A stretch of 64,000 nucleotides of DNA, from positions 108,155 to 172,154 of the forward strand of contig DATJED010000003.1 of assembly GCA_035496935.1 (NCBI GenBank), given 5' to 3'. The notes under the pieces were generated by a model that did not search any database, was not told the DNA's origin, and saw only the letters and a program-made list of their open reading frames with translations. This document shows, piece by piece, positions 8,379 through 17,239 of this stretch. Source of the DNA: Pseudopedobacter sp035496935 (GTDB taxonomy: Bacteria; Bacteroidota; Bacteroidia; Sphingobacteriales; Sphingobacteriaceae). How positions within the stretch are numbered: position 1 is the stretch's first letter; each line of letters begins with the position of its first letter. The translations under genes were made by a program, and so were the position numbers.

Positions 8379-9161
8379 ATGAACATCTTAGATAAAATAG
8401 TAGCTCGTAAAAAAGAAGAAGTAGCCTCGGCAAAAACAAAAACTAGCTTAAAAGAATTGGAAATTTTTCCGGCTTTTTCGAGAGATACCTATAGTTTAAA
8501 AACGTTTTTGACTGATCCCAACAAATCGGGAATTATTGCAGAATTCAAAAGAAAGTCGCCATCAAAAGGGGTGATAAATGATAAGGTAACGGTAGAAGAA
8601 GTTACTACAGGTTACGCACAAGCTGGCGCTTCGGCATTATCTGTTTTAACAGACCATGATTTTTTTATGGGCCATGAAGACGATTTAATTGCCGCCCGCA
8701 AAATAAATGAAATTCCGATTTTAAGAAAGGATTTTATGGTAGATGAATACCAGATCATCGAGGCAAAAGCCATTGGTGCCGATATTGTTTTATTGATTGC
8801 CGCATGTTTAACACCTGATGAACTTTTAAACTTCGCAAAACTTGCTAAATCTTTAGGATTAAGCACTTTGCTGGAAGTGCATAACCGCGAGGAGTTGGAC
8901 AAAAGTTTAAATGCTTATATAGATGTAGTTGGCGTAAACAACAGAAATTTGAAAGATTTTACGGTAAGCATCGAAACGTCTTTGGCTTTGTCAGAAGTAA
9001 TCCCATCCGAATTTTTAAAAATATCCGAAAGTGCAATTAGCAATCCTGAAACCATCAAAATATTAAAGAAAGCAGGTTTCAACGGGTTTTTAATTGGCGA
9101 AAACTTTATGCGTACCGCAAACCCGGGTTTAGCTATGGCTGAATTTGTGAAGCAGATTTAG
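8379..9161 (+). CDS. trpC: Indole-3-glycerol-phosphate synthase
   Basis: The enzyme converts carboxyphenylaminodeoxyribulose phosphate to indole-3-glycerol phosphate. The 260-residue TIM barrel shows the family motifs IIAEFKRKSPSKG (about residues 52-64), ILRKDFMVDEYQI, LLIAACL, LEVHNREEL, VGVNNRNLKDF and the C-terminal phosphate-binding FLIGENFMR. trpD, which normally sits before trpC in related operons, is absent, and no trpF, trpB or trpA follows. A LacI gene on the opposite strand lies 114 bases downstream. Confidence 0.95.
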   Translation: MNILDKIVARKKEEVASAKTKTSLKELEIFPAFSRDTYSLKTFLTDPNKSGIIAEFKRKSPSKGVINDKVTVEEVTTGYAQAGASALSVLTDHDFFMGHEDDLIAARKINEIPILRKDFMVDEYQIIEAKAIGADIVLLIAACLTPDELLNFAKLAKSLGLSTLLEVHNREELDKSLNAYIDVVGVNNRNLKDFTVSIETSLALSEVIPSEFLKISESAISNPETIKILKKAGFNGFLIGENFMRTANPGLAMAEFVKQI

Positions 9162-9275
9162 ACTACACACCTCATGTCAACGGAAGAAACATCTCAGAGC
9201 AAGGTTTAGTTATGCAATAATAAACTACATAACACCTATTTTTGTGAAATCTCTCGTACTGCGACTGATGTAGCT

Positions 9276-10283
9276 TTAATTATTGGTGGGGCTAAATGTG
9301 GTATTCAATATTCGAGTTTCAAATTCCTCAACCGGATATTTTGCCTCGATAAGACTAATCAACATCTCGGTAGCAATTCTGCCCATTTCAAAAGCAGGTT
9401 GCCTTACGCATGATAATGATGGGCTAAAAAGTTCTACTACGTCAGAATTACTAAATCCGGCTACTAAAATATTTTCGGTACCATGTTTTTTTAACGCAGA
9501 CAAACAGCCCATACTTAGTCTATCACTTGCTACAAAAATAGCGTCGGGTTTATCGGGCAAGTCTAATAAGGAAACTACTGCTTGTTCTACTTCATCTTGC
9601 TGGCTTCCGCCATGTTGGCAATACCTGATGTACTCGTTTTTTAGCGGGAGATTGTATTTAGTTAGGGCTTCTTCATAGCCAATCTTTCGCTGGGCGGTAA
9701 TAGATAGTTGCTCGGCATTGGCTAAATGCGCAATTTTTTTACATCCTTTTTTAATCAGATATTCTGTAGCATCAAAAGCGCCCTGTCTGTTATTGCTGGT
9801 TACTTTGTGCGTTTCCATACTTTCCAAAATCCTATCAAAAAATACAATTGGCAAACCTTGGTTGTGCAGTTTCTCAATATGCTCGTAGTTTTTAGTTTCG
9901 GCAGCTAAAGATATGATTATGCCGTCAACAGATCGGTTGGCCAAATGCTCGATGTTGGTCACTTCTCTCTCGTACTGATCATGGCTTTGCGAAATGATAA
10001 CGTGGTAACCTTTGTTGTATGCAATTGATTCGATACCGTCTATAGCTTGAGAAAAGAACACGTTCGCCACTTCACATACTACAATTCCGATAGAATAACT
10101 CCGTCTTTCTTTTAAACTTAGGGCAATAGGGTTTCTTTTGAAGTTAATTCTTTCGGCATAATCCAAAACCAATCTTTTTGTGTCATCGCTGATTTCATAA
10201 CCTCCGCGTAATGCTCTGGAAACGGTCGACGTGGATAAATTGAGGGCCTTGGCTATATCCTTTATTGTAACTGGCTTAAACAT
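9276..10283 (-). CDS. LacI/GalR-family transcriptional regulator of the pectin locus
   Basis: The 335-residue product has an N-terminal LacI helix-turn-helix (VTIKDIAKALNLSTSTVSRALRG, residues about 4-26) and hinge. A periplasmic-binding-protein-like effector domain follows (SYSIGIVVCEVANVFFSQ, DGIIISLAAE, VFFDR, AIFVASDRLSMGCLSALKKHG, SCVRQPAFEMGRIATEML). It is transcribed divergently from susC. A near-palindromic operator candidate lies in the shared 286-base gap, and three further copies precede other pectin genes. Repression relieved by a galacturonate-related metabolite is the natural hypothesis; effector and sign are inference. Confidence 0.9.
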   Translation of the reverse strand: MFKPVTIKDIAKALNLSTSTVSRALRGGYEISDDTKRLVLDYAERINFKRNPIALSLKERRSYSIGIVVCEVANVFFSQAIDGIESIAYNKGYHVIISQSHDQYEREVTNIEHLANRSVDGIIISLAAETKNYEHIEKLHNQGLPIVFFDRILESMETHKVTSNNRQGAFDATEYLIKKGCKKIAHLANAEQLSITAQRKIGYEEALTKYNLPLKNEYIRYCQHGGSQQDEVEQAVVSLLDLPDKPDAIFVASDRLSMGCLSALKKHGTENILVAGFSNSDVVELFSPSLSCVRQPAFEMGRIATEMLISLIEAKYPVEEFETRILNTTFSPTNN

Positions 10284-10367
10284 ATTTTAATAATCGGTCC
10301 AATAGGTGCATTGCTAAATTAAGTATTTTAAAGTACAATTTGTGGTTAATGTTTAATTTTTAAGATA

Positions 10368-10395
10368 CGATAACGTTGCCGGCAACGATTGCACA
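10368..10395 (+). promoter_or_regulatory. LacI-type operator, site 1 (lacI/susC intergenic)
   Basis: A perfect 14-bp palindrome cgttgccggcaacg (10374-10387) extends rightward into the shared 15-mer GGCAACGATTGCACA (10381-10395). The same 15-mer, with up to two changes, occurs upstream of three other genes of the locus. It lies 174 bases before the susC ATG and about 85 bases before the lacI start, so it could control both directions. Confidence 0.72.
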
Positions 10396-10569
10396 GTTAT
10401 TTAGCGCTAAAGGTTTTTTTTTAGTTTTTAAAGTGCCTATAATTGCTTGAACCAATTACATAAATCGCAAAAAATCCTTTTGATTACTTTACAAATTATG
10501 CCCTTTGGAAAAGTTTATTGATTGGATTTTTACGGTTTAAATTTTTTAAAATCAATTTTTTTTAAGACT

Positions 10570-13500
10570 ATGACAAAAAAAATTCTACTGTTTCTGACGT
10601 TTGTAAATTTCAGTTTTGGGATTGCACTTGCGCAAGAAAGAGTTATTACCGGAAAGGTAACGGATGCTAACGAAACTTTGATCGGAGTTTCAGTCTCAAT
10701 CTTAGGTACTAACAGCGGGACATTGACCGACGTTAGCGGTGCCTACAGTATTAAGGCAAAAACCGGACAAACCTTAGTTTTTTCTTATTTAGGTTATAAA
10801 CCCAAACAGGTAAAGATTGCTGACCAAAAAACAATTAACGTTTCTTTGGAATCAGACGCAGTAATGCTTAACGAGGTGGTAGCCATTGGTTATGGAACTG
10901 TTAGAAAAAAAGATTTAACAGGTGCTGTTGCTTCTGTAAGTGCAGATGTTATAGCGGCGCAGCCGGTTTCCTCGGCTATTCAAGCAATTCAAGGTAGGGT
11001 TTCGGGAGTTAACATAAGTAGCACCGAGGGATCGCCCGACGCTGAACTTACCGTTAGGGTAAGGGGCGGTGGATCTATTACTGGTGATAATTCTCCACTT
11101 TACATCGTAGATGGCTTTCCAGTAGCTTCGATTACAGATATTGCTCCACAGGACATTGAGTCTATCGATATTTTGAAAGATGCGTCTTCCACTGCGATAT
11201 ATGGATCGAGAGGTGCTAACGGGGTGATTTTAGTGACTACCAAATCTGGTAAAAATGGTAAAACCGCAATTAGCGTCAACACTTTCGGGGGAATAAGAGA
11301 GATTGCTAAAACACTTGATCTTATTAGTCCGCTTGATTATGTGAATTGGCAGTATGAACGTTCGCTTTTAGCTAATAAACCAGAACAGTATACGCAATAT
11401 TTTGGTAACTATCAGGATATTGATCTGTACGCCAACATTCCAACTAATGACTGGCAAAATATTGTCTTTGGACGAACAGGAACCACCATTAATCAGAACG
11501 TGAGTATTACCGGTGGCAGTGAAAAAACTAAATATAGTTTAAGCCATTCTTTTGTTAAAGACAAAGCTATTATGTTGAGTTCGGGCTACCAAAGACAAAA
11601 TTTGAACTTTAAAATCAATCATAAACTTTATGATAAGCTGACGCTCGACTTTGGATTTAGATATGCTGATGCAGAAACAGAAGGTGGTGGCGCTAATGAG
11701 CAAAACGAAAAGTCATCTGCTGATTCCAGATTGAAATACGCAGTTATTTATCCTTCGTTCCCGGTTGGTAATTTAACCCAAGAAGACGATACTGATCCGG
11801 ATTTTAATCTTTATAACCCGGTTCGCTCTGTTTACGATAACGACCAGTTTATTAAAAGAAAAACTTATAATTTAAGTGGCGCACTAACTTATCAAATCCT
11901 AAAAAATTTGAAATTCCGCTCGGATATAGGATATGATTCATATAAAAACGATCAAGACCGTTTTTACGGGGTTACCACCTATGCTTCTAGTATAGCTACT
12001 CCTGCTGAAGCGGCCGGTTATCCGTTAATTAATTTTACAAATACAACCAGAGATATCATCAGAAACACCAATACTTTAAATTATGATTTTAAGGGACTGA
12101 TTAACAAAGATCACAATCTTACAGCTTTATTAGGACATGAGTATATTGTAACCAGACAGAGCGTAGCTACAGTTGGGGCTTTAGGTTTTCCTAAATCTTT
12201 CACATTGGATGATGCCAGATATCTATCTGGTCAAGCTAAATTTACCACAGCTAACGATGTGTATAGCCCTAATGATATTTTATTGTCTTTCTTTGGTCGA
12301 GCAAATTATGACTACAAAGGAAAGTACTTACTAAGTGCTACTTTTAGAGCAGATGGATCATCTAAATTTTTAGGGAACAACCGTTGGGGATATTTCCCGT
12401 CTATATCTGGCGCATGGAGAATCTCAGGTGAAAGTTTTATGGATAACACCAAAGATTGGTTAGATGATTTAAAATTAAGAGCAAGTTACGGTACTGCCGG
12501 AAACAATAATATCCCAAGTGGACAAACGGCTCAATTATTGGTTCCTAGTAACGGTACGGTTTATACCAATGGCTATAATTCTTATTTGGCAAACTCTAAA
12601 ACGCAAGCTAACCCTAACTTAAAATGGGAAACAACTATTACTAAAAATGTTGGTTTGGATTTCTCATTGTTGAATTCTAAAATTACAGGTACAGCCGAGG
12701 CCTATTTAAACAAAACGAAGGATTTGCTGATTTTATTTCCAGTTGCCGGGTCTGGTTATGATAACCAATACAGAAACTTAGGCGAAACCCAAAACAAAGG
12801 GTTAGAGTTTTCTTTAAATTGGAATGCAATCAGGAAAACCGATTTTGATCTGAACTTTAACGCCAATATTAGCTTTAATAGAAACCGGGTAAACTCACTT
12901 GGGGGGTTAGCAAATTATTCAGCAGCCTCTGGTTGGGCTAGTACCGAGATTAATGCAGATTATTTGGTTTACGAAGGTGCGGCGATAGGACAGATTTACG
13001 GCTACGTGAGCGACGGACGTTATGAAGTTTCAGATTTCACCGGATTTGACGGAACGAAATGGACCCTAAAACCCGGCGTAGCGGATGCAAGCGGTATAGT
13101 GGGAACTTTAAGACCAGGTACAATGAAATTGAAAAACCTGGTTGACGACCCGGATGTGCCAGCAGATGATAACAAAATTACCGCTTCAGATAGAAGAGTT
13201 ATCGGGAATGCCTCTCCGTTAAACACCGGTGGTTTCTCCGTCAGTTCTCGGGTTTACAACTTTGATTTCGGCGTGTATTTTAACTGGAGCTTCGGCAACG
13301 ACATTTACAACGCTAACAAAATCGAGTATACATCAACCAGTAAATACAATTCAAGAAACATGATTGATGTAATGGGGGCTGGTAATAGATGGACAAATTT
13401 AAAAGCAGACGGAACAATTAGCAATGACGCAGCAGAGCTAGAAGCGATGAATGCGAACACAACCCTTTGGTCTCCGTATATGAAATCTTACACATTAACC

Positions 13501-13764
13501 GATTGGGCGGTGGAAGACGGTTCATTCCTAAGATTGGGTTCTGCAACCGTTGGTTACACTTTGCCTAAGTCAATCTCTAATAAAATTAAAATGAAAACCA
13601 TAAGGGTTTATGCGTCCGGTTACAATTTGCTTGTGTTCACAAATTATTCAGGCTATGATCCAGAAGTTTCTACTCGCCGTAAGTCACCACTTACGCCTGG
13701 TGTAGATTATTCTGCTTATCCAAAAAGCAGAACATACGTGTTAGGCTTAAACGTAAACTTCTAA
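10570..13764 (+). CDS. SusC-family TonB-dependent outer-membrane receptor
   Basis: This would be the outer-membrane channel importing pectin oligosaccharides with the SusD partner downstream. The ATG at 10570 is preferred to an in-frame TTG at 10522 because it places the signal peptide MTKKILLFLTFVNFSFGIALAQ at the N-terminus; the product is then 1064 residues. Order: signal peptide, carboxypeptidase-regulatory-like domain (VITGKVTDANETLIGVSVSI), TonB-box/plug region (NEVVAIGYGTVRKKDLTGAV, VRVRGGGS, PLYIVDGFP), then a long beta-barrel. susD follows after 19 bases. Substrate assignment to pectin fragments rests on the neighbouring enzymes. Confidence 0.95.
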   Translation: MTKKILLFLTFVNFSFGIALAQERVITGKVTDANETLIGVSVSILGTNSGTLTDVSGAYSIKAKTGQTLVFSYLGYKPKQVKIADQKTINVSLESDAVMLNEVVAIGYGTVRKKDLTGAVASVSADVIAAQPVSSAIQAIQGRVSGVNISSTEGSPDAELTVRVRGGGSITGDNSPLYIVDGFPVASITDIAPQDIESIDILKDASSTAIYGSRGANGVILVTTKSGKNGKTAISVNTFGGIREIAKTLDLISPLDYVNWQYERSLLANKPEQYTQYFGNYQDIDLYANIPTNDWQNIVFGRTGTTINQNVSITGGSEKTKYSLSHSFVKDKAIMLSSGYQRQNLNFKINHKLYDKLTLDFGFRYADAETEGGGANEQNEKSSADSRLKYAVIYPSFPVGNLTQEDDTDPDFNLYNPVRSVYDNDQFIKRKTYNLSGALTYQILKNLKFRSDIGYDSYKNDQDRFYGVTTYASSIATPAEAAGYPLINFTNTTRDIIRNTNTLNYDFKGLINKDHNLTALLGHEYIVTRQSVATVGALGFPKSFTLDDARYLSGQAKFTTANDVYSPNDILLSFFGRANYDYKGKYLLSATFRADGSSKFLGNNRWGYFPSISGAWRISGESFMDNTKDWLDDLKLRASYGTAGNNNIPSGQTAQLLVPSNGTVYTNGYNSYLANSKTQANPNLKWETTITKNVGLDFSLLNSKITGTAEAYLNKTKDLLILFPVAGSGYDNQYRNLGETQNKGLEFSLNWNAIRKTDFDLNFNANISFNRNRVNSLGGLANYSAASGWASTEINADYLVYEGAAIGQIYGYVSDGRYEVSDFTGFDGTKWTLKPGVADASGIVGTLRPGTMKLKNLVDDPDVPADDNKITASDRRVIGNASPLNTGGFSVSSRVYNFDFGVYFNWSFGNDIYNANKIEYTSTSKYNSRNMIDVMGAGNRWTNLKADGTISNDAAELEAMNANTTLWSPYMKSYTLTDWAVEDGSFLRLGSATVGYTLPKSISNKIKMKTIRVYASGYNLLVFTNYSGYDPEVSTRRKSPLTPGVDYSAYPKSRTYVLGLNVNF

Positions 13765-13783
13765 TTTAAAATTGATTAAAGAG

Positions 13784-15550
13784 ATGAAAAATATTTTTTA
13801 TACACTATTAGTATTAGCAAGTGTTAATCTAATTGTCGGATGTAAAAATACATTCGATGCTCCAAATAAGTCGGCCTTAGACCCTGCTGTTGTGTTCTCA
13901 ACACCTGAATATGCCGAAGCCGCGTTGCCAGGTGTTTTGCAGTCTTTTGGCGAAACCAATTCTTACCGTGGGCGATATATAGTTTACTACGGCTTAAACA
14001 CTGATGCAGAGGTCAATTTAAGTTTAAAAGACCCAACGGCAGATAAATCTAAGCTGAGCAACTATACTACTACAGAAGATAACTCTATAATGAATAGTGA
14101 TAATAACGTTTGGGCGAAAAGTTACGAAGGTATTGAACGCGCTAACGTTGCTATTGATGGGCTACGGAAATACGGAAACGTACAAAGTAAGCCGGTTATG
14201 GCACAGCTGTTAGGAGAGTTTCTTACCATAAGAGCGGTTTTATACCTTGATTTAGTTAAAGCATGGGGCAATTTGCCGGCGAGGTTTGAGCCAGCTACGG
14301 AAGCTACTCAATACGTACCGCGTAGTGATCAAGATGTAATCTATAAGCAACTATTGGCTGATTTAGATGAAGCAGCGGGTTTATTGCCATGGCCAAACGA
14401 AACAGTCACTACAAGCAGTGTTGAACGTGTGAATAAAGCTTTTGCAAAAGGGTTAAGAGCCAGAGTTGCCTTATATGCGGGCGGTTTTGCCAAGCACCTA
14501 GATGGACAAACCCGCTTAAGCAACGATCCGGATCTTTCTCGTGAGAAAATGTACACCATTGCAAAAGATGAATGCTTGGATATTATTGAGAGTAAAACAC
14601 TAACACTGCCTTCTTTTGAGCAAACATTCAGAACATTCAATGAAGAAACCGGTAAAGCGGGTTTAGAATCTATGTGGGAAATTCCTTTTGCAGATGGTAG
14701 AGGCCGTGTGATTTTTGATATGGGCGTAAAGCATACCACAACCGACAAATACACCGACCAGCCTAGGGGAGGAACAAATGGTGTTAACCCTTTGATGTAT
14801 TTTGAATATGACAAAGATGATGTGAGAAGAGATGTTACAGCCGTACCTTATGAGTGGACAGCCGGTGTACAAACACCGGTAATTGGCAAGTTTTATTTTG
14901 GAAAATACCGTTACGAGTGGATGAAACGTAAAGTAGTTTCTCCTGATGACGGATTAAACTGGCTTTACATGAGATATGCTGATATCTATCTAATGGCCGC
15001 AGAGGCAATTAACGAGTTACAGACACCAACCGACGCTGCGCCGTATTTAAAGAAAATTCTCGATAGAGCATTTCCGAATAATTCAAGTAAGGTTACGACG
15101 TACATGACGGAGGCAACTAAAAACTATGATAGTTTCTTCAATGCAATTGTGGATCAAAGAGGCCTCGAATTTTGTGGGGAGATGTTAAGAAAAGCCGATT
15201 TAATCCGGTGGAACTGGCTAGGCAAAAAAATTGCTGATGCTAAAATAAAGCTTGAACAATTGGATAAGCGTGAGGGAAAATATGCGGCCCTTCCTGAAAA
15301 TATATACTGGAAAACGCTTTCCGATGGAGAAACTGTACAGATTTATGGATTAAACCTAGGCGATACAGATGCTGCCGGAGCCACCGGAGGATATACTCAA
15401 AGTAAAAAATGGACTCTCTCATCTAGTAGCGATCAGATTACCTATTGGGATGCACTCTCTCTAGCAGATCCAAACTCGCAACCGGTATGGCCAATTTGGA
15501 GGTATTTCATTGAAAACTCCAACAATTCGCTTAACAATAACAACTTTTAA
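13784..15550 (+). CDS. SusD/RagB-family surface glycan-binding lipoprotein
   Basis: The 588-residue product (ATG at 13784 chosen over an in-frame TTG at 13772) has an SPII signal ending LIVGC. SusD/RagB hallmarks follow: ANVAIDGLRKYG, LGEFLTIRAVLYLDLVKAWGNLPARFEPATE, AKGLRARVALYAGGFA, and the C-terminal LMAAEAINELQTP...AAPYLKKILDRAF and QRGLEFCGEMLRKADLIRW. It would cap the SusC barrel and deliver oligosaccharide. It is co-transcribed with susC (19-base gap) and with the lipoprotein gene 12 bases downstream. Confidence 0.95.
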   Translation: MKNIFYTLLVLASVNLIVGCKNTFDAPNKSALDPAVVFSTPEYAEAALPGVLQSFGETNSYRGRYIVYYGLNTDAEVNLSLKDPTADKSKLSNYTTTEDNSIMNSDNNVWAKSYEGIERANVAIDGLRKYGNVQSKPVMAQLLGEFLTIRAVLYLDLVKAWGNLPARFEPATEATQYVPRSDQDVIYKQLLADLDEAAGLLPWPNETVTTSSVERVNKAFAKGLRARVALYAGGFAKHLDGQTRLSNDPDLSREKMYTIAKDECLDIIESKTLTLPSFEQTFRTFNEETGKAGLESMWEIPFADGRGRVIFDMGVKHTTTDKYTDQPRGGTNGVNPLMYFEYDKDDVRRDVTAVPYEWTAGVQTPVIGKFYFGKYRYEWMKRKVVSPDDGLNWLYMRYADIYLMAAEAINELQTPTDAAPYLKKILDRAFPNNSSKVTTYMTEATKNYDSFFNAIVDQRGLEFCGEMLRKADLIRWNWLGKKIADAKIKLEQLDKREGKYAALPENIYWKTLSDGETVQIYGLNLGDTDAAGATGGYTQSKKWTLSSSSDQITYWDALSLADPNSQPVWPIWRYFIENSNNSLNNNNF

Positions 15551-15562
15551 TTTTCAAAAATT

Positions 15563-17188
15563 ATGAAAGCTAAAAATATATTTCTTGCAGCACTCTTTTT
15601 GGCAACCAGTTTAGGTATGTCAAGCTGCAAAGACGAACTAAAGGAAATCAAAACGCTACAAACAGCAGCAGTTTTTTCTCCAACTGATTTAGATATCAGC
15701 ATTGTAAACATCACTCAGGCTAAACTTAAATGGAATCAGATTGGCGCAGCTGATACTTATACGCTAGAGTTTTTTGATAATGCTGATCTAAATTTTGAAG
15801 GCGAGCCTTACAAAGTAATCGAAGGAATCAAGTTTTCGGAATTACCATACACAGCCGAAGGGTTTGAAGGAAATACAACCTATTCAGTAAGATTAAAAGC
15901 TGTCGCAGATGGCTTGGAAGATTCTAAATATGTGAGTAAGACCTTTAAGACAGGGGTGGAGCAATTGTTCTTACCAATTTATTCTTCACAGATTACAGAG
16001 ACAACTGCTTTGTTTAAATGGAAAGTGACGCCGGGAATAAGCAAAATTGTGTTAACGCCAGTAGTCGGCGGTACACCAATTAATGTGCCTATTGATGCAA
16101 CTGTGGCCACTGCAGGACAAATATTAGTCACTGGTTTAACCGAAAATACAAATTATGAGGCTAAAATTTATTCAGGAACGGTATCTAGGGGTAAATTAGC
16201 GTTTACCACAGATGGAAAGGTTACGGCCACGTTAACTTTGAGTCCCGGTGATGACTTGGCGGCAGCTATTACCGCAGCAACAAATAATGCGGTTATTGCG
16301 CTACAGCCTGGTCTTTATGATTTAGCTTCGGCTGGTAATAATACAGACATTGTAGGCAAAAGCATCACTATTAAATCCGTGTCTGGTAAGTATAGCGATA
16401 CCAAAATAAACTTTAAACAGTTTAACATCAAAGGAAGTGGAGCAGGTGTTAAATTTGTGGGACTCGAGCTAGATGGAACAACTGTAGCCGATTACTTTAT
16501 TAATATTGTTGGCTTAAATGCTGATGGGGATGCTGCTACGTTTAAATCAATCGTCGTAGAAGATTGTAAAGTCCATTCAACGAAAAATTGTTTTATGAGA
16601 GCCAATAGAGGTGGCAACGCTGCGCATAAAATGGATGATATTAGAGTTGAAAACTCTATTCTCTACGACAATGGAATATCAACTTATAGTTATTTCATGT
16701 TGGACAAATCAGAGTTCAAAACGCTAAGTATCACCAATAGCACTATTTTTAATTCGGCTCGTCAGCTTATTAGTTGGGCTACCAATTTTAATGCATCCCA
16801 GGTACCGGTTATTACTATTGATCATATAACCTTAAATGGTTTTGGTTCTGGTGGAAAGAATAATATTATTGTTGATGCCAACTCAAACGCAGTTACATTT
16901 ACCATGCAAAATTCCATTATAGCAAACACGCCACGAGACGGACAAACCGTTGGCACAAACGGTATTAAAGGTGGGGGTACATTAAAGTTCAATAACAACA
17001 ACTACTTTAATCTGAATACAGGAGACGGAAATACCGTAGCGATTGGTAGCTCCGTAAGCATGGCAGATAATAAAACAGTTGATCTAGGCTGGACTACGGC
17101 AACAACAAGTTTCACATTGCCAACAAGCTCAGAACTGCGAACTGCCGGAACCCAAATGGATCCAATTGGTGACCCAAGATGGCACTAA
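15563..17188 (+). CDS. Surface lipoprotein with FN3-like and beta-helix (DUF5123-type) domains
   Basis: The 541-residue product has an SPII signal (LGMSSC, Cys about 23). Two fibronectin-III-like modules (about residues 40-125 and 130-215; note AKLKWNQIGAADTYTLEF and ALFKWKVTPGISKIVL) precede a right-handed parallel beta-helix (from about 225; short repeated strands such as SIVVEDCKVHSTKNCFMRANRGG and FTMQNSIIANTPR). The layout resembles DUF4957/DUF5123 proteins encoded beside SusCD in pectin loci. It may bind or cleave pectin at the cell surface; no lyase catalytic signature could be assigned. It is the third gene of the susCD unit and is followed by a terminator. Confidence 0.75.
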   Translation: MKAKNIFLAALFLATSLGMSSCKDELKEIKTLQTAAVFSPTDLDISIVNITQAKLKWNQIGAADTYTLEFFDNADLNFEGEPYKVIEGIKFSELPYTAEGFEGNTTYSVRLKAVADGLEDSKYVSKTFKTGVEQLFLPIYSSQITETTALFKWKVTPGISKIVLTPVVGGTPINVPIDATVATAGQILVTGLTENTNYEAKIYSGTVSRGKLAFTTDGKVTATLTLSPGDDLAAAITAATNNAVIALQPGLYDLASAGNNTDIVGKSITIKSVSGKYSDTKINFKQFNIKGSGAGVKFVGLELDGTTVADYFINIVGLNADGDAATFKSIVVEDCKVHSTKNCFMRANRGGNAAHKMDDIRVENSILYDNGISTYSYFMLDKSEFKTLSITNSTIFNSARQLISWATNFNASQVPVITIDHITLNGFGSGGKNNIIVDANSNAVTFTMQNSIIANTPRDGQTVGTNGIKGGGTLKFNNNNYFNLNTGDGNTVAIGSSVSMADNKTVDLGWTTATTSFTLPTSSELRTAGTQMDPIGDPRWH

Positions 17189-17198
17189 AAAAGCTTAC

Positions 17199-17227
17199 AA
17201 GGCAATACTTTAAGTATTGCCTTTTTT
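17199..17227 (+). terminator. Intrinsic terminator after the susCD-lipoprotein unit
   Basis: An 11-bp perfect stem (aaggcaatact 17199-17209 with 17213-17223), a 3-base loop and six T residues lie just after the lipoprotein gene and 12 bases before the first PL1 gene. It probably sets a high-SusCD, lower-lyase expression ratio by partial read-through. Confidence 0.85.
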
Positions 17228-17239
17228 AATCGAAAATTT

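Noticed and set aside
10522..10569. TTG start giving susC a 16-residue N-terminal extension
   Set aside because: The extension precedes a complete signal peptide that starts at ATG 10570; the extension itself is hydrophobic noise from AT-rich upstream DNA.
14341..14814. 157-codon minus-strand ORF opposite susD
   Set aside because: It is antisense to clear SusD motifs; no domain is recognisable.
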